64,000 bases of DNA from NCBI GenBank assembly GCA_947385955.1, contig CANDNA010000004.1, forward strand, positions 62,001-126,000, given 5' to 3'. The position numbers and the translations under genes were made by a program. The notes under the pieces were generated by a model. That model did no database searches, was not told where the DNA came from, and saw only the letters and a program-made list of their open reading frames with translations. Below are positions 1 through 9,011 of the stretch, in pieces (positions within the stretch are counted from its first letter, which is position 1; each line of letters starts with the position of its first letter). Source of the stretch: an uncultured Clostridia bacterium (GTDB taxonomy: Bacteria; Bacillota; Clostridia; Lachnospirales; Lachnospiraceae).

Positions 1-1008
1 ATCATATGTAGACAAAAGCTCCGATTTTCTCCGCACCGCCTTTCCGGTGGCCACAAGCATATCCAGCACCGTTTCATGATAGGGAAACGTTCCCGATCCC
101 AGCCCCTCCCATATCTTCTGATAAAACCCGGGGCATGGCATGCCGCTGGCATATCCGTTCAAAGCATCCGCAGCCTCCATAGAATATGGCATAATATATA
201 CTTCCTGGTTTTCCTCCCCGATCCGGTTTTTCCTGGGATCTGATTTCTGCTCTCCGGAAACAAGAGATTTCAGCCCCGCCGTATGAAATCCGCCTGTCAC
301 CACAACAATCCGCCCACCGCTGCCTGCCGTTTCCGCCTCCGCTGCCTTTCCGGCCAATCCCCTCGCCCGCTCCAGAATCCGGGCTGCCATAAAGGCTTCC
401 CGTTCCAGACACCCTTCTGCCTTCAGGACTTCCTGCGGCGTATCCTTCCTGGCCAGTTCACAATAAGCACTCAGATGGGAAAACCAGGTTTCGCTGCTTT
501 CCCGGATCCCCCTGATTTCAAAATATTTCTCCCAAAATTCATCAAAGCTGCGAAGCCCCGCTTTTTCACAAAGCTGCTGCAGATATCTGTTCCTGGAAAG
601 GAGATAATCATCGTTATAATTGGGTTTCTCCACATCCTGTAGAAGGCCCCTTCCCTGTCCGGTAGCAGCCAGAATCTCCGCGTAAGGCAGGTCAATAAAG
701 GCAGTCTCAATGCCCAGCCTCCTGCCTTCCCGCAGCGCTGCCAGTTCCGGTGAATAGTCCAGAAACGGATAATAGCACCTGTAATGCCCTTTTTCTTCGG
801 AAATATGTCCCAGCCTGTCCCGGTAAGAATAATATACCGCAAAAGGCGCTTTTGTCTCCTCATCCGTCATAACCGGAATCAGCCCGTTGGCATTGCAGGG
901 CCCTTCCATAAGAAGCAAATCAGGACGCTGCTCTTCTATCACCTGTTTGACGTGCCAGGCACAGGCCGGGCTGTGATGCCGGATCGGAAGAAATGTTATT
1001 TCAACCAT
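1..1008 (-). CDS. DUF5682 family protein (partial, C-terminus off the window)
   Basis: The frame opens with ATG at 1008 and stays open to base 1, giving 336 residues; the end lies outside the window. The product starts MVEITFLPIRHHSPAC, the RHHSPAC opening I associate with the DUF5682 family, whose biochemical function is not known to me. Such genes commonly sit beside MoxR-type AAA+ ATPase and VWA-domain genes. Here the start lies inside the 3' end of the AAA+ gene (13-base overlap), so the two are almost certainly co-translated. Short open frames in other registers (for example 471-863) are shadows; no frameshift is needed. A VWA-domain gene may follow beyond the left edge, but that is inference. 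Confidence 0.75.
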   Translation of the reverse strand, partial: MVEITFLPIRHHSPACAWHVKQVIEEQRPDLLLMEGPCNANGLIPVMTDEETKAPFAVYYSYRDRLGHISEEKGHYRCYYPFLDYSPELAALREGRRLGIETAFIDLPYAEILAATGQGRGLLQDVEKPNYNDDYLLSRNRYLQQLCEKAGLRSFDEFWEKYFEIRGIRESSETWFSHLSAYCELARKDTPQEVLKAEGCLEREAFMAARILERARGLAGKAAEAETAGSGGRIVVVTGGFHTAGLKSLVSGEQKSDPRKNRIGEENQEVYIMPYSMEAADALNGYASGMPCPGFYQKIWEGLGSGTFPYHETVLDMLVATGKAVRRKSELLSTYD

Positions 1009-2111
1009 TTCTTCGCTTCGTAATACTGTTTCCATACTCCGCCCTCTTTGCTGCTTTTGTCCCGGATCACCGTATTAAAATAGGCTTTTACCTTTTCCAG
1101 ATCCTCTTTGTTTTCTTTGGACACAGCCCCCACCAGATTCTGTACCAGAGCATCCACGCTGATACTGCCGTTTCCGTAATAATAACCGGTAATCATCGTC
1201 TGATAATAGACGGAAACGGCTTCTGCTGTACTCATCACCGCCGTCGGTTTGTCAATTCTGTGCCCGTAGGAAGAAATCCCCTCCCGCAGCTCATGATATG
1301 TAGAGGCCAGAATCTCTGCCACATCTTCATCTGCCTGCATCTGTATATGAGCCTCTTTTGCCAGGGCATTCACTTCATTTTGGATGATCTGTTTTTCCAG
1401 TGCAGCTTCCCGCACCGGCATCACAGTTTCAAAATTAAAACGGCGTTTCAGTGCGCTGCTCATCTCATTGACACCTTTATCTCTTGTATTTGCCGTTCCG
1501 ATTACATTGAATCCCGGACGGGCAAATAAAAAACCATCCTCTTCCAGTTCCGGTACATTCAGCACCTTGTCACTGAGCACACTGATCAGGCTGTCCTGTA
1601 TCTCTGCCGGTGTTCTGGTAATTTCCTCAAACCGGGTAATCACCCCTTTTTCCATCCCTATGTACAACGGTGCGGGAACCAGTGCTTCCCGTACCGGCCC
1701 TTTGGCCAGCAGCAGCGCATAATTCCAGGAATATTTTATCATATCCTCTGTGGTACCTGCAGTCCCCTGAATCGTATTGGTGCTGACGCCGCTGACGGCC
1801 GCCGACAGCAGCTCCGAAAGCATTGTTTTGGCCGTACCCGGCTCTCCCACCAGCATCAGGCCCCGGTTGCCTGCCAATGTAATAATACACCGCTCCACCA
1901 GTGCATCATTTCCAAAATATTTTTTTTGGATCTGATAAGATCTGCCATTGTATTCAATCGCCTCCCGGCTCCCCAGAATAAACGTCCTGACAGCCTTAGG
2001 CGACATCTTCCAGTTCTCCGGCCGTATCCCGTCATCCACCGCCCGCAGCGCCTCCAGTTCCTGTGCATACCGGACCTCCACCGGCGGCTTGATCAGTTTT
2101 CCTGCTTCCAT
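996..2111 (-). CDS. MoxR-type AAA+ ATPase
   Basis: A 371-residue ATPase with Walker A GEPGTAKT at residues 89-96, a Walker-B-like stretch FEEITRT, a sensor-1 segment GTANTRDKG and an arginine-finger-like ALKRRFN. This is the order of the MoxR/dynein-related AAA_5 group. The start ATG is preceded by GGAGGAG at good spacing. MoxR proteins are thought to act as chaperone-like remodelers, often with VWA partners. The direct partner visible here is the overlapping DUF5682 gene. It has no signal peptide or membrane segment, so it should be cytoplasmic. Its substrate cannot be told from sequence. Confidence 0.85.
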   Translation of the reverse strand: MEAGKLIKPPVEVRYAQELEALRAVDDGIRPENWKMSPKAVRTFILGSREAIEYNGRSYQIQKKYFGNDALVERCIITLAGNRGLMLVGEPGTAKTMLSELLSAAVSGVSTNTIQGTAGTTEDMIKYSWNYALLLAKGPVREALVPAPLYIGMEKGVITRFEEITRTPAEIQDSLISVLSDKVLNVPELEEDGFLFARPGFNVIGTANTRDKGVNEMSSALKRRFNFETVMPVREAALEKQIIQNEVNALAKEAHIQMQADEDVAEILASTYHELREGISSYGHRIDKPTAVMSTAEAVSVYYQTMITGYYYGNGSISVDALVQNLVGAVSKENKEDLEKVKAYFNTVIRDKSSKEGGVWKQYYEAKKWLK

Positions 2112-2189
2112 GCTCTGCTCCTCCCTGCCTGATCCCTCATACCGTTCCTTTTTCCATCCAAAAGAAATTTATTTTCCAAATCTATTCTT

Positions 2190-2195
2190 ATTATA
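2190..2195 (-). promoter_or_regulatory. Probable promoter -10 for the AAA+/DUF5682 operon
   Basis: A perfect TATAAT on the minus strand about 80 bases ahead of the AAA+ start codon. No good -35 box lies at 16-18 bases, so only the -10 is supported. Confidence 0.4.
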
Positions 2196-2272
2196 ACGCG
2201 TTCCTTTGTAAGATTGTACCAGAACATTCGTTCTTTTTCAGGGAAATTCCGTGGGATTTTCCGATATCAGAT

Positions 2273-2568
2273 CAGGGTGCAAAAAAACTTTATTTTGTAT
2301 ATTGGCTCATTTGCACAATTGTTTACTGACGGTAACTTGTGGAGGATATTAGAGGTTCTTAGTACTTTGTCTGCTAACAGCAATTTCCGGACAAGGATGT
2401 CCGGGAAAAGCCCGCCTGAGCCTGGACGGCGAATCGGGCTGGTTGCGTCTTCTGCCAAAATCTTATAGCAAAATACTTAGAACTTCTTATATCCGCAACC
2501 GGAACCGTCAGAAAACAATTGTGCAAATAGACATATATATAATGTGTAGTTCGTTTTTTTGCACCCTG
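2273..2568. repeat. 296-bp foldback (long inverted repeat), MITE-like
   Basis: The outermost 16 bases (CAGGGTGCAAAAAAAC, 2273-2288) recur exactly inverted at 2553-2568. A second 16-base pair, ATTTGCACAATTGTTT (2309-2324), recurs inverted at 2513-2528, and CTGACGGT (2326-2333) at 2504-2511. Further in, the arms still match imperfectly (GGTTCTTAGTACTTTG against TACTTAGAACTT). The centre holds smaller hairpins such as CCGGACA..TGTCCGG. There is no coding frame of interest and no obvious target-site duplication. It fills most of the 516-bp gap between two minus-strand genes. It could be a miniature transposable element or a structured RNA; sequence alone does not decide. Confidence 0.75.
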
Positions 2569-2576
2569 CTTCTGTA

Positions 2577-2622
2577 CAAAAAGGCCCCTGGCACCGATAT
2601 CACAGTACCAAAGGCCCTTTTC
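2577..2622 (-). terminator. Rho-independent terminator of the SGNH/DUF5722 operon
   Basis: A stem of about 17 pairs, including several G-U pairs, is formed by 2577-2594 and 2605-2622. On the minus strand it ends in a run of T right after the SGNH gene. Confidence 0.75.
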
Positions 2623-2627
2623 ATTTT

Positions 2628-3593
2628 TTAATAAGGATTTTCAAACAGCCTGCGGTAAACACAGGCACCCAGCAGCGCATGTCCCGCCGCATTGGGATGC
2701 AGCCCATCCACCAGATACGCTGCCTGTCTGCTGGAAAAATCCAGTTCAGGTTCATTAAACAGGTCAATCACCCGAATCCCCCAGAATGCCGCCATATCCT
2801 GTATGGCAAATGCATATTGATTCAGATAATAGCCATTCTGGTTTCTCCGCATATATCCCACACGCCGCAGGGGTGTCATAAAGACAATCTCTCCGTCGGG
2901 ATACATCTGCTTCAGGCCGCACATCATCAGATTCAGACTGCCGTAAAACGTATCCGGCGTCAGATCTCCCAGTGCTCCCACAGGTGTCCCGGCTTTGTTA
3001 AATTCCCCATAATCGTTGGTACCGCCCAGTACAAGGATCAGATTGGCATCCCGATCCATTGACGGATAACGGTCAATCAGCCTGTCAGGATGGGGGCCTG
3101 CCACACTGGAACCATTCCAGCCATAATTATTCAGCTTTACAGCCCCTGTTTTGGCACTGACCACACTGGGAAAAGCAAGCCCTCTGTCTGACAGCTTATC
3201 CCCATAGGTAATGCTGTCTCCCAGGGCATTGATCTTAATCTCTCCTTCAATGGAGAGATTGCCCCAGATCGTAGGTTCGGGAACCGCATAGGCTTCCACA
3301 GCATCACCCGGGACATAACCTGTCATCCCTATATAGTAAATCTGTATCCAGCCATTGTCTGTCTTGCCGGTGGCGATAGCAGGCTGCCCTTCCCGCAGTC
3401 TGCCGATTGCTTCCCAGGAGGTCCCGGGCATAATATGTACATCCGTTTCCGTTTTCATGGACAGATATGCCGTATAAGGTGCAACACTGACTGCCCCCTG
3501 CCCTTCTTCTGCCTCCGCTTTTGTCCCACAGCCAAACAGACACAGTACGCCGCAGACAATCCCCATCATCCACGCTGCCGTCCTCTTTTTCAT
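2628..3593 (-). CDS. Secreted SGNH/GDSL hydrolase lipoprotein with SH3-like domain
   Basis: 321 residues. A lipoprotein signal peptide (MKKRTAAWM..., lipobox LFGC near residues 19-22) leads into an SH3-like domain at about 40-105 (DVHIMPGTSWEAIGRL, GYVPGD). The catalytic domain has block I INALGDSITYGD (Ser nucleophile), a glycine/asparagine block LVLGGTND, and the C-terminal DGLHPNAAGH with the Asp-x-x-His pair. All key residues of an SGNH esterase are present. The SH3-like part suggests binding to the cell wall or a glycan. It lies 13 bases after the DUF5722 gene with a GGGGAAAG ribosome site, so the two form an operon. The likely activity is deacetylation or ester cleavage on a polysaccharide; the substrate is unknown. 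Confidence 0.85.
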   Translation of the reverse strand: MKKRTAAWMMGIVCGVLCLFGCGTKAEAEEGQGAVSVAPYTAYLSMKTETDVHIMPGTSWEAIGRLREGQPAIATGKTDNGWIQIYYIGMTGYVPGDAVEAYAVPEPTIWGNLSIEGEIKINALGDSITYGDKLSDRGLAFPSVVSAKTGAVKLNNYGWNGSSVAGPHPDRLIDRYPSMDRDANLILVLGGTNDYGEFNKAGTPVGALGDLTPDTFYGSLNLMMCGLKQMYPDGEIVFMTPLRRVGYMRRNQNGYYLNQYAFAIQDMAAFWGIRVIDLFNEPELDFSSRQAAYLVDGLHPNAAGHALLGACVYRRLFENPY

Positions 3594-3606
3594 GTTTTTC
3601 TTTCCC

Positions 3607-5238
3607 CTATCTGGCCGTAATCACCTGACTCCAGTCAGAGATTCCCATCAGCGCCTTTGCCTGTTCGGTATAAGCGCCTGCATTGCCCGTATCAATGTTT
3701 TTATAGTAATCATAGATGAGCTTGGGGCTGCCATCCACGTTGGTCAGACCAAATGCAAGGCCCTGTGCAATTTCTGCTGCCACATCGGTTTCCCTTGACA
3801 GGATAAATGCATCAATATGCTGATTATTTGCTGCCTGAAGATACCCATGTACAAACGCTGCCGCCTGCATATCCTCGCCCTGGGAAGAAGTATAGCCTAC
3901 TTCGCTGGCAATGATGGAACGTACCTGTCCGTTAGGGGAAAGCAGTTCCGGCCTGCACATATAATCTGTCAGGACTTCAATATTCTCCATCGTCACATAA
4001 GCGCTACCCACATTGTGTTTCACAAGGTTTTTGTAATAAGCGCCTGTAGACCAGTAAGGCGCCCATGTCAGAGGCAGAGGCATCGGATGGCATGCAAGAC
4101 CCCAGTCGATGTTGCCGCCTGCGGCAATGTTCAGATTAAAGGAATCGATCAGATCCTTGCTGTCATATTTTCCAACTTCTCTTCTGTTTCTGTCCCACTG
4201 CTGGTCAATACAGATATATACGTTGGCATTGGCATTTTTACTCTTAATTCCATTGTAGAACAGACGATAGGCTTCTGCATACTCATTCACATACGCATTC
4301 AGATCCTGAATATTGATATAGTTCCATTCCACTCTTGCTGTCACTTCGTTGCCTATGATCCAGTTGTCCACCTTGCCGTGTCCCTGATTGGAATACCGCT
4401 CTGCAAGGAAAGATGCCGTTGCCGCAATATACTCCACACCCTCCGGCTCTGCCGTATTGAATGCATAATACGGACACGGGGAACCATCTCTGGAAAGAGG
4501 GTGGATCATCTGCGGAAATCTTCCGTCATTGTTATTCAGAAGCGCTGCCGTTATGGCAATCCCCCGATCCGACATTGTCTTGAAAATGTTATCATACTCT
4601 GCCACTACAAGTCCGTTAAACTGATAGGTCTTGCCGTTGAAAGAGTAATTGATGGTAGGATAGCTTCCGTTGGTCGTCGGCCCGAGAATGTTGGAAATCG
4701 GGATATTGTAAATTGCCTGCTTAACACCCAGATCCACCATCTCATTGCTGGAAAGTTTGGCAGGATCAATCAGGAGCCCTTTCTTGCCTGCATTTGTCCT
4801 TCCCACTGTGTGGTTGGCAATCGCTTCCGGATTGACAATATAAGCGCCTGTATTCAGAGGCACATACTGTCCTCCCTGTACAGCAGCCACAATGAATTTG
4901 GAAAACAGGCGGGAATCCGCACTGTTCGCATTCAGCGGTGTGGTAAATGTAGCATTGCCTGCAGCCGGTGCGCTGGCCAATGCACTGGTGGTAATGGTGT
5001 CGGAATAAATCGGCTCTGCAAACAGATAGAGCATTCCGTCATCACTGGCAGGTACGCTGGCAGCGGTAGCCGTTACATTCACCTGATTGCCGCTGATGGC
5101 AGCCGCCACATTCATACTTGCTCCGGCAGCATTTACAACCTCTGCCCCGTTTCCCGCTCCGCCGGACAAAACCAGCACAAACGCGGAGAGAACCCCGGCA
5201 GCCAGAATTCTCAAAGTTTTCTTGAATCTCATAAACAT
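3607..5238 (-). CDS. DUF5722 family secreted protein
   Basis: 543 residues with an N-terminal signal peptide (hydrophobic stretch LRILAAGVLSAFVLVLSGGAG). A short beta-rich region of about 100 residues precedes the main domain. The core (LGVKQAIYNIPISNIL, ITAALLNN, VDNWIIGNEV, IIASEVGYTS) matches the DUF5722 family as I know it and has the look of a glycosidase-like TIM barrel, with NE and SE motifs near strand ends. Substrate and activity are not established. It is the first gene of a two-gene operon with the SGNH esterase, consistent with joint attack on, or remodelling of, a decorated polysaccharide. The start could be ATG 5238 or the ATG two codons later. Confidence 0.75.
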   Translation of the reverse strand: MFMRFKKTLRILAAGVLSAFVLVLSGGAGNGAEVVNAAGASMNVAAAISGNQVNVTATAASVPASDDGMLYLFAEPIYSDTITTSALASAPAAGNATFTTPLNANSADSRLFSKFIVAAVQGGQYVPLNTGAYIVNPEAIANHTVGRTNAGKKGLLIDPAKLSSNEMVDLGVKQAIYNIPISNILGPTTNGSYPTINYSFNGKTYQFNGLVVAEYDNIFKTMSDRGIAITAALLNNNDGRFPQMIHPLSRDGSPCPYYAFNTAEPEGVEYIAATASFLAERYSNQGHGKVDNWIIGNEVTARVEWNYINIQDLNAYVNEYAEAYRLFYNGIKSKNANANVYICIDQQWDRNRREVGKYDSKDLIDSFNLNIAAGGNIDWGLACHPMPLPLTWAPYWSTGAYYKNLVKHNVGSAYVTMENIEVLTDYMCRPELLSPNGQVRSIIASEVGYTSSQGEDMQAAAFVHGYLQAANNQHIDAFILSRETDVAAEIAQGLAFGLTNVDGSPKLIYDYYKNIDTGNAGAYTEQAKALMGISDWSQVITAR

Positions 5239-5518
5239 TTTCCCCTTTCGTTTTATAGATTCTTACTTTGGTTACCTTCCGCCAGACGACTTTTTTCCTT
5301 TTCGTCCAAAGAACCATTGACAAAATCACTCTTTAGAACAAAATAAATATATGAACAGGCGGAATCGTCTATATTTTACCAGAATCCCGCTTATTTCGCA
5401 ATAGATACTGTGCAGCTTGTTTCTTTTCTGCTATACTGAGGGAGCCGGTTATGGCCAGACTCCTGAACGATAACATGATTGTGACAAGATCAACTATAAA
5501 TGAAAGAGGAAATCCACT

Positions 5519-7261
5519 ATGGCATTTGACGGAATTACCATTGCATGTATTACAAAAGAACTGAATACTGCCCTTGCAGGGGGACGTATCATAAAAATAT
5601 CCCAGCCGGAGCCGGATGCCCTGCTGCTGACCATACGAAACGAAGGCACACAGTACAGACTCTATCTTTCGGCCAGTGCTTCCCTGCCCCTGCTTTATCT
5701 GAGCCCTGACAATATGCCCGGTCCGCTGACTGCTCCCAATTTCTGTATGCTGCTGCGAAAATACATCCAGAACGGAAGGATTCTGGATATCAGCCAGCCC
5801 GGTCTGGAAAGAATCGTCCGTATCCGGATCGAACATCTGAATGATCTGGGAGATCTCTGTACGAAAGTACTGATCATCGAGCTGATGGGCAAACACAGCA
5901 ATCTGATTTTCTGCGAGGAAAACGACACCATCATTGACAGCATCAAACATGTGTCCGGTATGGTAAGCTCTGTCCGGGAAGTGCTGCCCGGCAGACCTTA
6001 TTTCATTCCGCAGACCCAGGAAAAATATGACCCCCTTACCACCGGCAAAGAAACCTTTGATTCGCTTCTCCCCTCCAAAGCAGTACCGGTCTTTCGGGCG
6101 CTGTATACAACCTTTACCGGTCTTTCTCCCCTGATCGCACAGGAGCTCTGTTACCAGGCCGGGGTGGATGCGGACCGGCCTGCCCGGACATTGGAAAGAG
6201 ATGAACTGACCAGACTCTGGGATGCTTTTCATGCCCTGATCTGCCAGGTAAAGAATGGGATATTCTCTCCTGCCATCCTGTATGAAAACGGTCTGCCGAA
6301 AGAATATGCCTGCGTGCCGTTGACAACGTTCGCCGGCAGCACGCAGAAAAACTACGCTTCGGTTTCCGAACTGCTCCATGCCTACTATGCAGAGAAAAAT
6401 ACCATTACCCATGTACGGCAGAAATCTGCCGACCTGCGCCGCATCGTGCAGACTGCCCTGGAGCGGAACATCAAAAAATATGATCTGCAGTTAAAACAGA
6501 TCCGGGACACAGAGAAAAAAGAAACCTATAAAATATACGGAGAACTGCTGAACACCTACGGTTACGGCCTGGCGCCCGGCAGCAAAACAATGGAAGCCAT
6601 CAACTTCTATACCCAGGAGCCTGTTACCGTTCCCCTTGACCCGCTCCTGACCCCGTCGGAAAACGCAAAAAAATATTTTGACAGATACGGAAAACTGAAA
6701 CGGACCTATGAAGCCCTGTCGGAATTAACCAAAAAGGTAAAATCCGAAATCGACCATCTGGAATCCATTGCCGCTTCCCTGGATATTGCATTAAAAGAAG
6801 CCGACCTGGTACAGATCAAAGAAGAGTTGATTGAAAGCGGCTACATCCGAAGGAAGGGCGGCACAAAAAAAGCAAAGATCACCAGCAGGCCTTTCCACTA
6901 TCAAAGCAGCGATGGGTATGACATCTATGTGGGAAAAAACAATTATCAGAATGATGCCCTGACCTTCCATTTCGCAGAAGGCAGCGACTGGTGGTTCCAT
7001 GCCAAAGGAATGCCCGGTTCCCATGTGATTCTGAAAGCCGATCAAAACCAGGAAATCCCTGACCGTACATTTGAAGAGGCCGGCAGGCTGGCAGCCCATT
7101 ATTCCAAAGCCAGAGAACAGCAAAAAGCGGAAATTGACTATACGCGAAAGAAAAATGTAAAAAAGCCAGGCGGCGGTGCACCGGGCTTTGTAGTATATTA
7201 TACCAACTATTCCCTGGTCATTGACCCGGATATTTCCGGCATCCGCCTGATATCGGATTAA
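5519..7261 (+). CDS. rqcH: Ribosome quality control protein RqcH (NFACT/FbpA family)
   Basis: 580 residues, the usual length. The N-terminal NFACT-N domain begins MAFDGITIACITKELNTAL. A helical coiled-coil region follows at about 290-430, then the NFACT-R domain at about 445-560 with the conserved GSDWWFHAKGMPGSHV segment. RqcH binds stalled 50S subunits and recruits alanyl-tRNA to add C-terminal alanine tails that mark nascent chains for decay. Older annotations call it a fibronectin-binding protein. It stands alone on the plus strand behind GAAAGAGGAAATCC, convergent with glgA. Confidence 0.92.
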   Translation: MAFDGITIACITKELNTALAGGRIIKISQPEPDALLLTIRNEGTQYRLYLSASASLPLLYLSPDNMPGPLTAPNFCMLLRKYIQNGRILDISQPGLERIVRIRIEHLNDLGDLCTKVLIIELMGKHSNLIFCEENDTIIDSIKHVSGMVSSVREVLPGRPYFIPQTQEKYDPLTTGKETFDSLLPSKAVPVFRALYTTFTGLSPLIAQELCYQAGVDADRPARTLERDELTRLWDAFHALICQVKNGIFSPAILYENGLPKEYACVPLTTFAGSTQKNYASVSELLHAYYAEKNTITHVRQKSADLRRIVQTALERNIKKYDLQLKQIRDTEKKETYKIYGELLNTYGYGLAPGSKTMEAINFYTQEPVTVPLDPLLTPSENAKKYFDRYGKLKRTYEALSELTKKVKSEIDHLESIAASLDIALKEADLVQIKEELIESGYIRRKGGTKKAKITSRPFHYQSSDGYDIYVGKNNYQNDALTFHFAEGSDWWFHAKGMPGSHVILKADQNQEIPDRTFEEAGRLAAHYSKAREQQKAEIDYTRKKNVKKPGGGAPGFVVYYTNYSLVIDPDISGIRLISD

Positions 7262-7280
7262 CGCAGGAAGAAATCCCATA

Positions 7281-7335
7281 AAAAAGAACGCCTCCCGGAT
7301 CTTCTCACGACTCAGGAGGCGTCTTCTTATATAAC
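7281..7335. terminator. Bidirectional terminator between rqcH and glgA
   Basis: Stem ACGCCTCC (7288-7295) with GGAGGCGT (7315-7322), with A-rich and T-rich flanks on each side. It is suited to end both convergent genes. Confidence 0.8.
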
Positions 7336-7350
7336 CTTTTTTCTTCTTAC

Positions 7351-8796
7351 TTATCCAATCAGCCAGTCATACATTTCCTGATACTTCCGTGCAGATACAT
7401 TCCAGGAAAAATCAATGGCCATTGCCCTGTCTACAATCTTATTCCACTCCCGCTTCTTATCATAGTAGATACGCTCCGCATATCGGATAGCAGTAAGCAT
7501 CTCATGGGCATTGTAATTGGTAAAGGTAAATCCGGTACCGGTGCTTTCATATTCATTGTAAGGCTCCACCGTATCCTTCAGGCCGCCTGTTTCCCGTACA
7601 ATGGGTACCGTACCATAATGCAGTGCCATCAACTGGCTCAGGCCGCAGGGCTCAAACAGGGACGGCATCAGAAATGCATCACAGGCTCCGTATATCTTAT
7701 GAGACAGCTCTTCGGAATAATAAATATTGGCCGATACCTTATCTCCATATTTCCAGTCGAAATGACGGAACATATTTTCATACTGCTCCGCTCCGGTTCC
7801 CAGTACCACAAGCTGGATATTATCCTGACACAGCTCATCCATCACATAGGAAATCAAATCAAAGCCTTTCTGATCTGTCAGACGGGATACAATACCGATC
7901 ATAAACTTTTTATCATCCTGTTCCAGCCCCAGTTCCTTTTGCAGCTCCCGTTTATTCTTTACTTTTTCCTTCCGGAAATTAACTGCATTGTACCGATAAG
8001 GCAGATAGATATCTTCCTGAGGATTAAATTCATCATAATCAATCCCGTTGACAATACCGCGCAGATCTCCGCTTCTGGCACAGAGAAGTCCGTTCAGGCC
8101 CTCACCATAAAAATCTGTCTTGATCTCTTCCGCATACGTATCGCTGACTGTGGTGATTGCATCCGCATAAACCAGACCGCCTTTCAGCAGATTGGCATCT
8201 TTATAGCACTCCAGCTTATCCGGAGTAAAGAAATAATCCGGCAGGCCGGTAATCTCTTTTACCGTCTTAACATCCCATTTCCCCTGGAATTTCAGATTAT
8301 GTATCGTCATAACCGTCTTAATGCCATGATAAAAATCATTGCCCTGGAACCGTTCTTTCAGATAAACCGGCACCAGACCGGTCTGCCAGTCATGGCAGTG
8401 AATCACTTCCGGCCTGAAATCAATGACCGGAAGAATGGAAAGCAGCGCCTTGGAGAAAAATGCAAATTTGGTAACTTCCCACAGAGTATCATCCCCGTAA
8501 GGTTTCATACCCCCGAAATATTCTTCGTTGTCAATAAAATAAAATCTGACGCCGTCCACTTCTGCTTCCAGAATACCCACATACTCACTCTTAAAATGGA
8601 AATCCATATAAAAATGAGATACATAATTCATCTTATCTTTTACTTCCTGTTTCATACAGGGATACTTTGGCATAACCACCCTTACGTCAAAATATTCCTT
8701 ATCAATACATTTGGGCAATGACCCCACTACATCGGCCAAACCTCCTGTTTTAATAAAGGGGACCCCCTCTGATGCTGCAAATAAAATGTGTTTCAT
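7351..8796 (-). CDS. glgA: Glycogen synthase (ADP-glucose:glucan glucosyltransferase)
   Basis: 481 residues, normal for bacterial GlgA. The N-terminal GT5 domain starts MKHILFAASEGVPFIKTGGLADV, with the ADP-glucose-binding KTGGL at residues 16-20. The C-terminal GT-B half has SRLTDQKGFDL, and SLFEPCGLSQLMALHYGTVP followed by the RETGGL motif. It transfers glucose from ADP-glucose to growing alpha-1,4-glucan in the cytoplasm. No other glg gene is beside it. A GAGAGGATAGCT ribosome site precedes the ATG, and the mRNA has a leader of roughly 175 bases rich in hairpins. Confidence 0.95.
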   Translation of the reverse strand: MKHILFAASEGVPFIKTGGLADVVGSLPKCIDKEYFDVRVVMPKYPCMKQEVKDKMNYVSHFYMDFHFKSEYVGILEAEVDGVRFYFIDNEEYFGGMKPYGDDTLWEVTKFAFFSKALLSILPVIDFRPEVIHCHDWQTGLVPVYLKERFQGNDFYHGIKTVMTIHNLKFQGKWDVKTVKEITGLPDYFFTPDKLECYKDANLLKGGLVYADAITTVSDTYAEEIKTDFYGEGLNGLLCARSGDLRGIVNGIDYDEFNPQEDIYLPYRYNAVNFRKEKVKNKRELQKELGLEQDDKKFMIGIVSRLTDQKGFDLISYVMDELCQDNIQLVVLGTGAEQYENMFRHFDWKYGDKVSANIYYSEELSHKIYGACDAFLMPSLFEPCGLSQLMALHYGTVPIVRETGGLKDTVEPYNEYESTGTGFTFTNYNAHEMLTAIRYAERIYYDKKREWNKIVDRAMAIDFSWNVSARKYQEMYDWLIG

Positions 8797-8859
8797 AGCT
8801 ATCCTCTCATAAAATCATCTGTTGTTATTGTGTACCTTCTTTGTAAAAACTTACCCCTG

Positions 8860-8965
8860 TTTCTTCCTTTTCCTTCCTTCGCTCACGGGCTTCGCCCTAT
8901 GAAAACTTCGTTCGATCTTTCCGGCTGCCAGCAGCCGAAATATCTCTCTTCGTTTTCGCACAGCT
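8860..8965 (-). promoter_or_regulatory. Structured 5' leader of glgA
   Basis: Between the glgA promoter and start codon the minus strand can form CGGCTG-CTGG-CAGCCG, a GGGCGAAGCCC hairpin, and a longer imperfect stem joining GAAAAC..GTTTTC. I do not recognise a known riboswitch. A role in mRNA stability or translation control is possible. Confidence 0.35.
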
Positions 8966-8980
8966 CAATGCTTTGTGGAT

Positions 8981-9009
8981 ATTATATCATTATAGTTGCA
9001 AATTGGGAA
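8981..9009 (-). promoter_or_regulatory. glgA promoter
   Basis: Perfect -10 TATAAT (8981-8986) and a weak -35 TTCCCA (9004-9009) at 17 bases, on the minus strand. It lies directly after the stop codon of the Spo0A-like gene. Confidence 0.6.
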
Positions 9010-9011
9010 GA

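Noticed and set aside
471-863. Possible frameshift in the DUF5682 gene, suggested by open frames in two other registers.
   Set aside because: Direct translation from ATG 1008 is open and sensible to base 1, so the other frames are shadows.
3817-5346. A 509-codon plus-strand open frame opposite DUF5722.
   Set aside because: Composition is basic and Cys/His-rich with no recognisable domain; the minus-strand frame has a signal peptide and family match.
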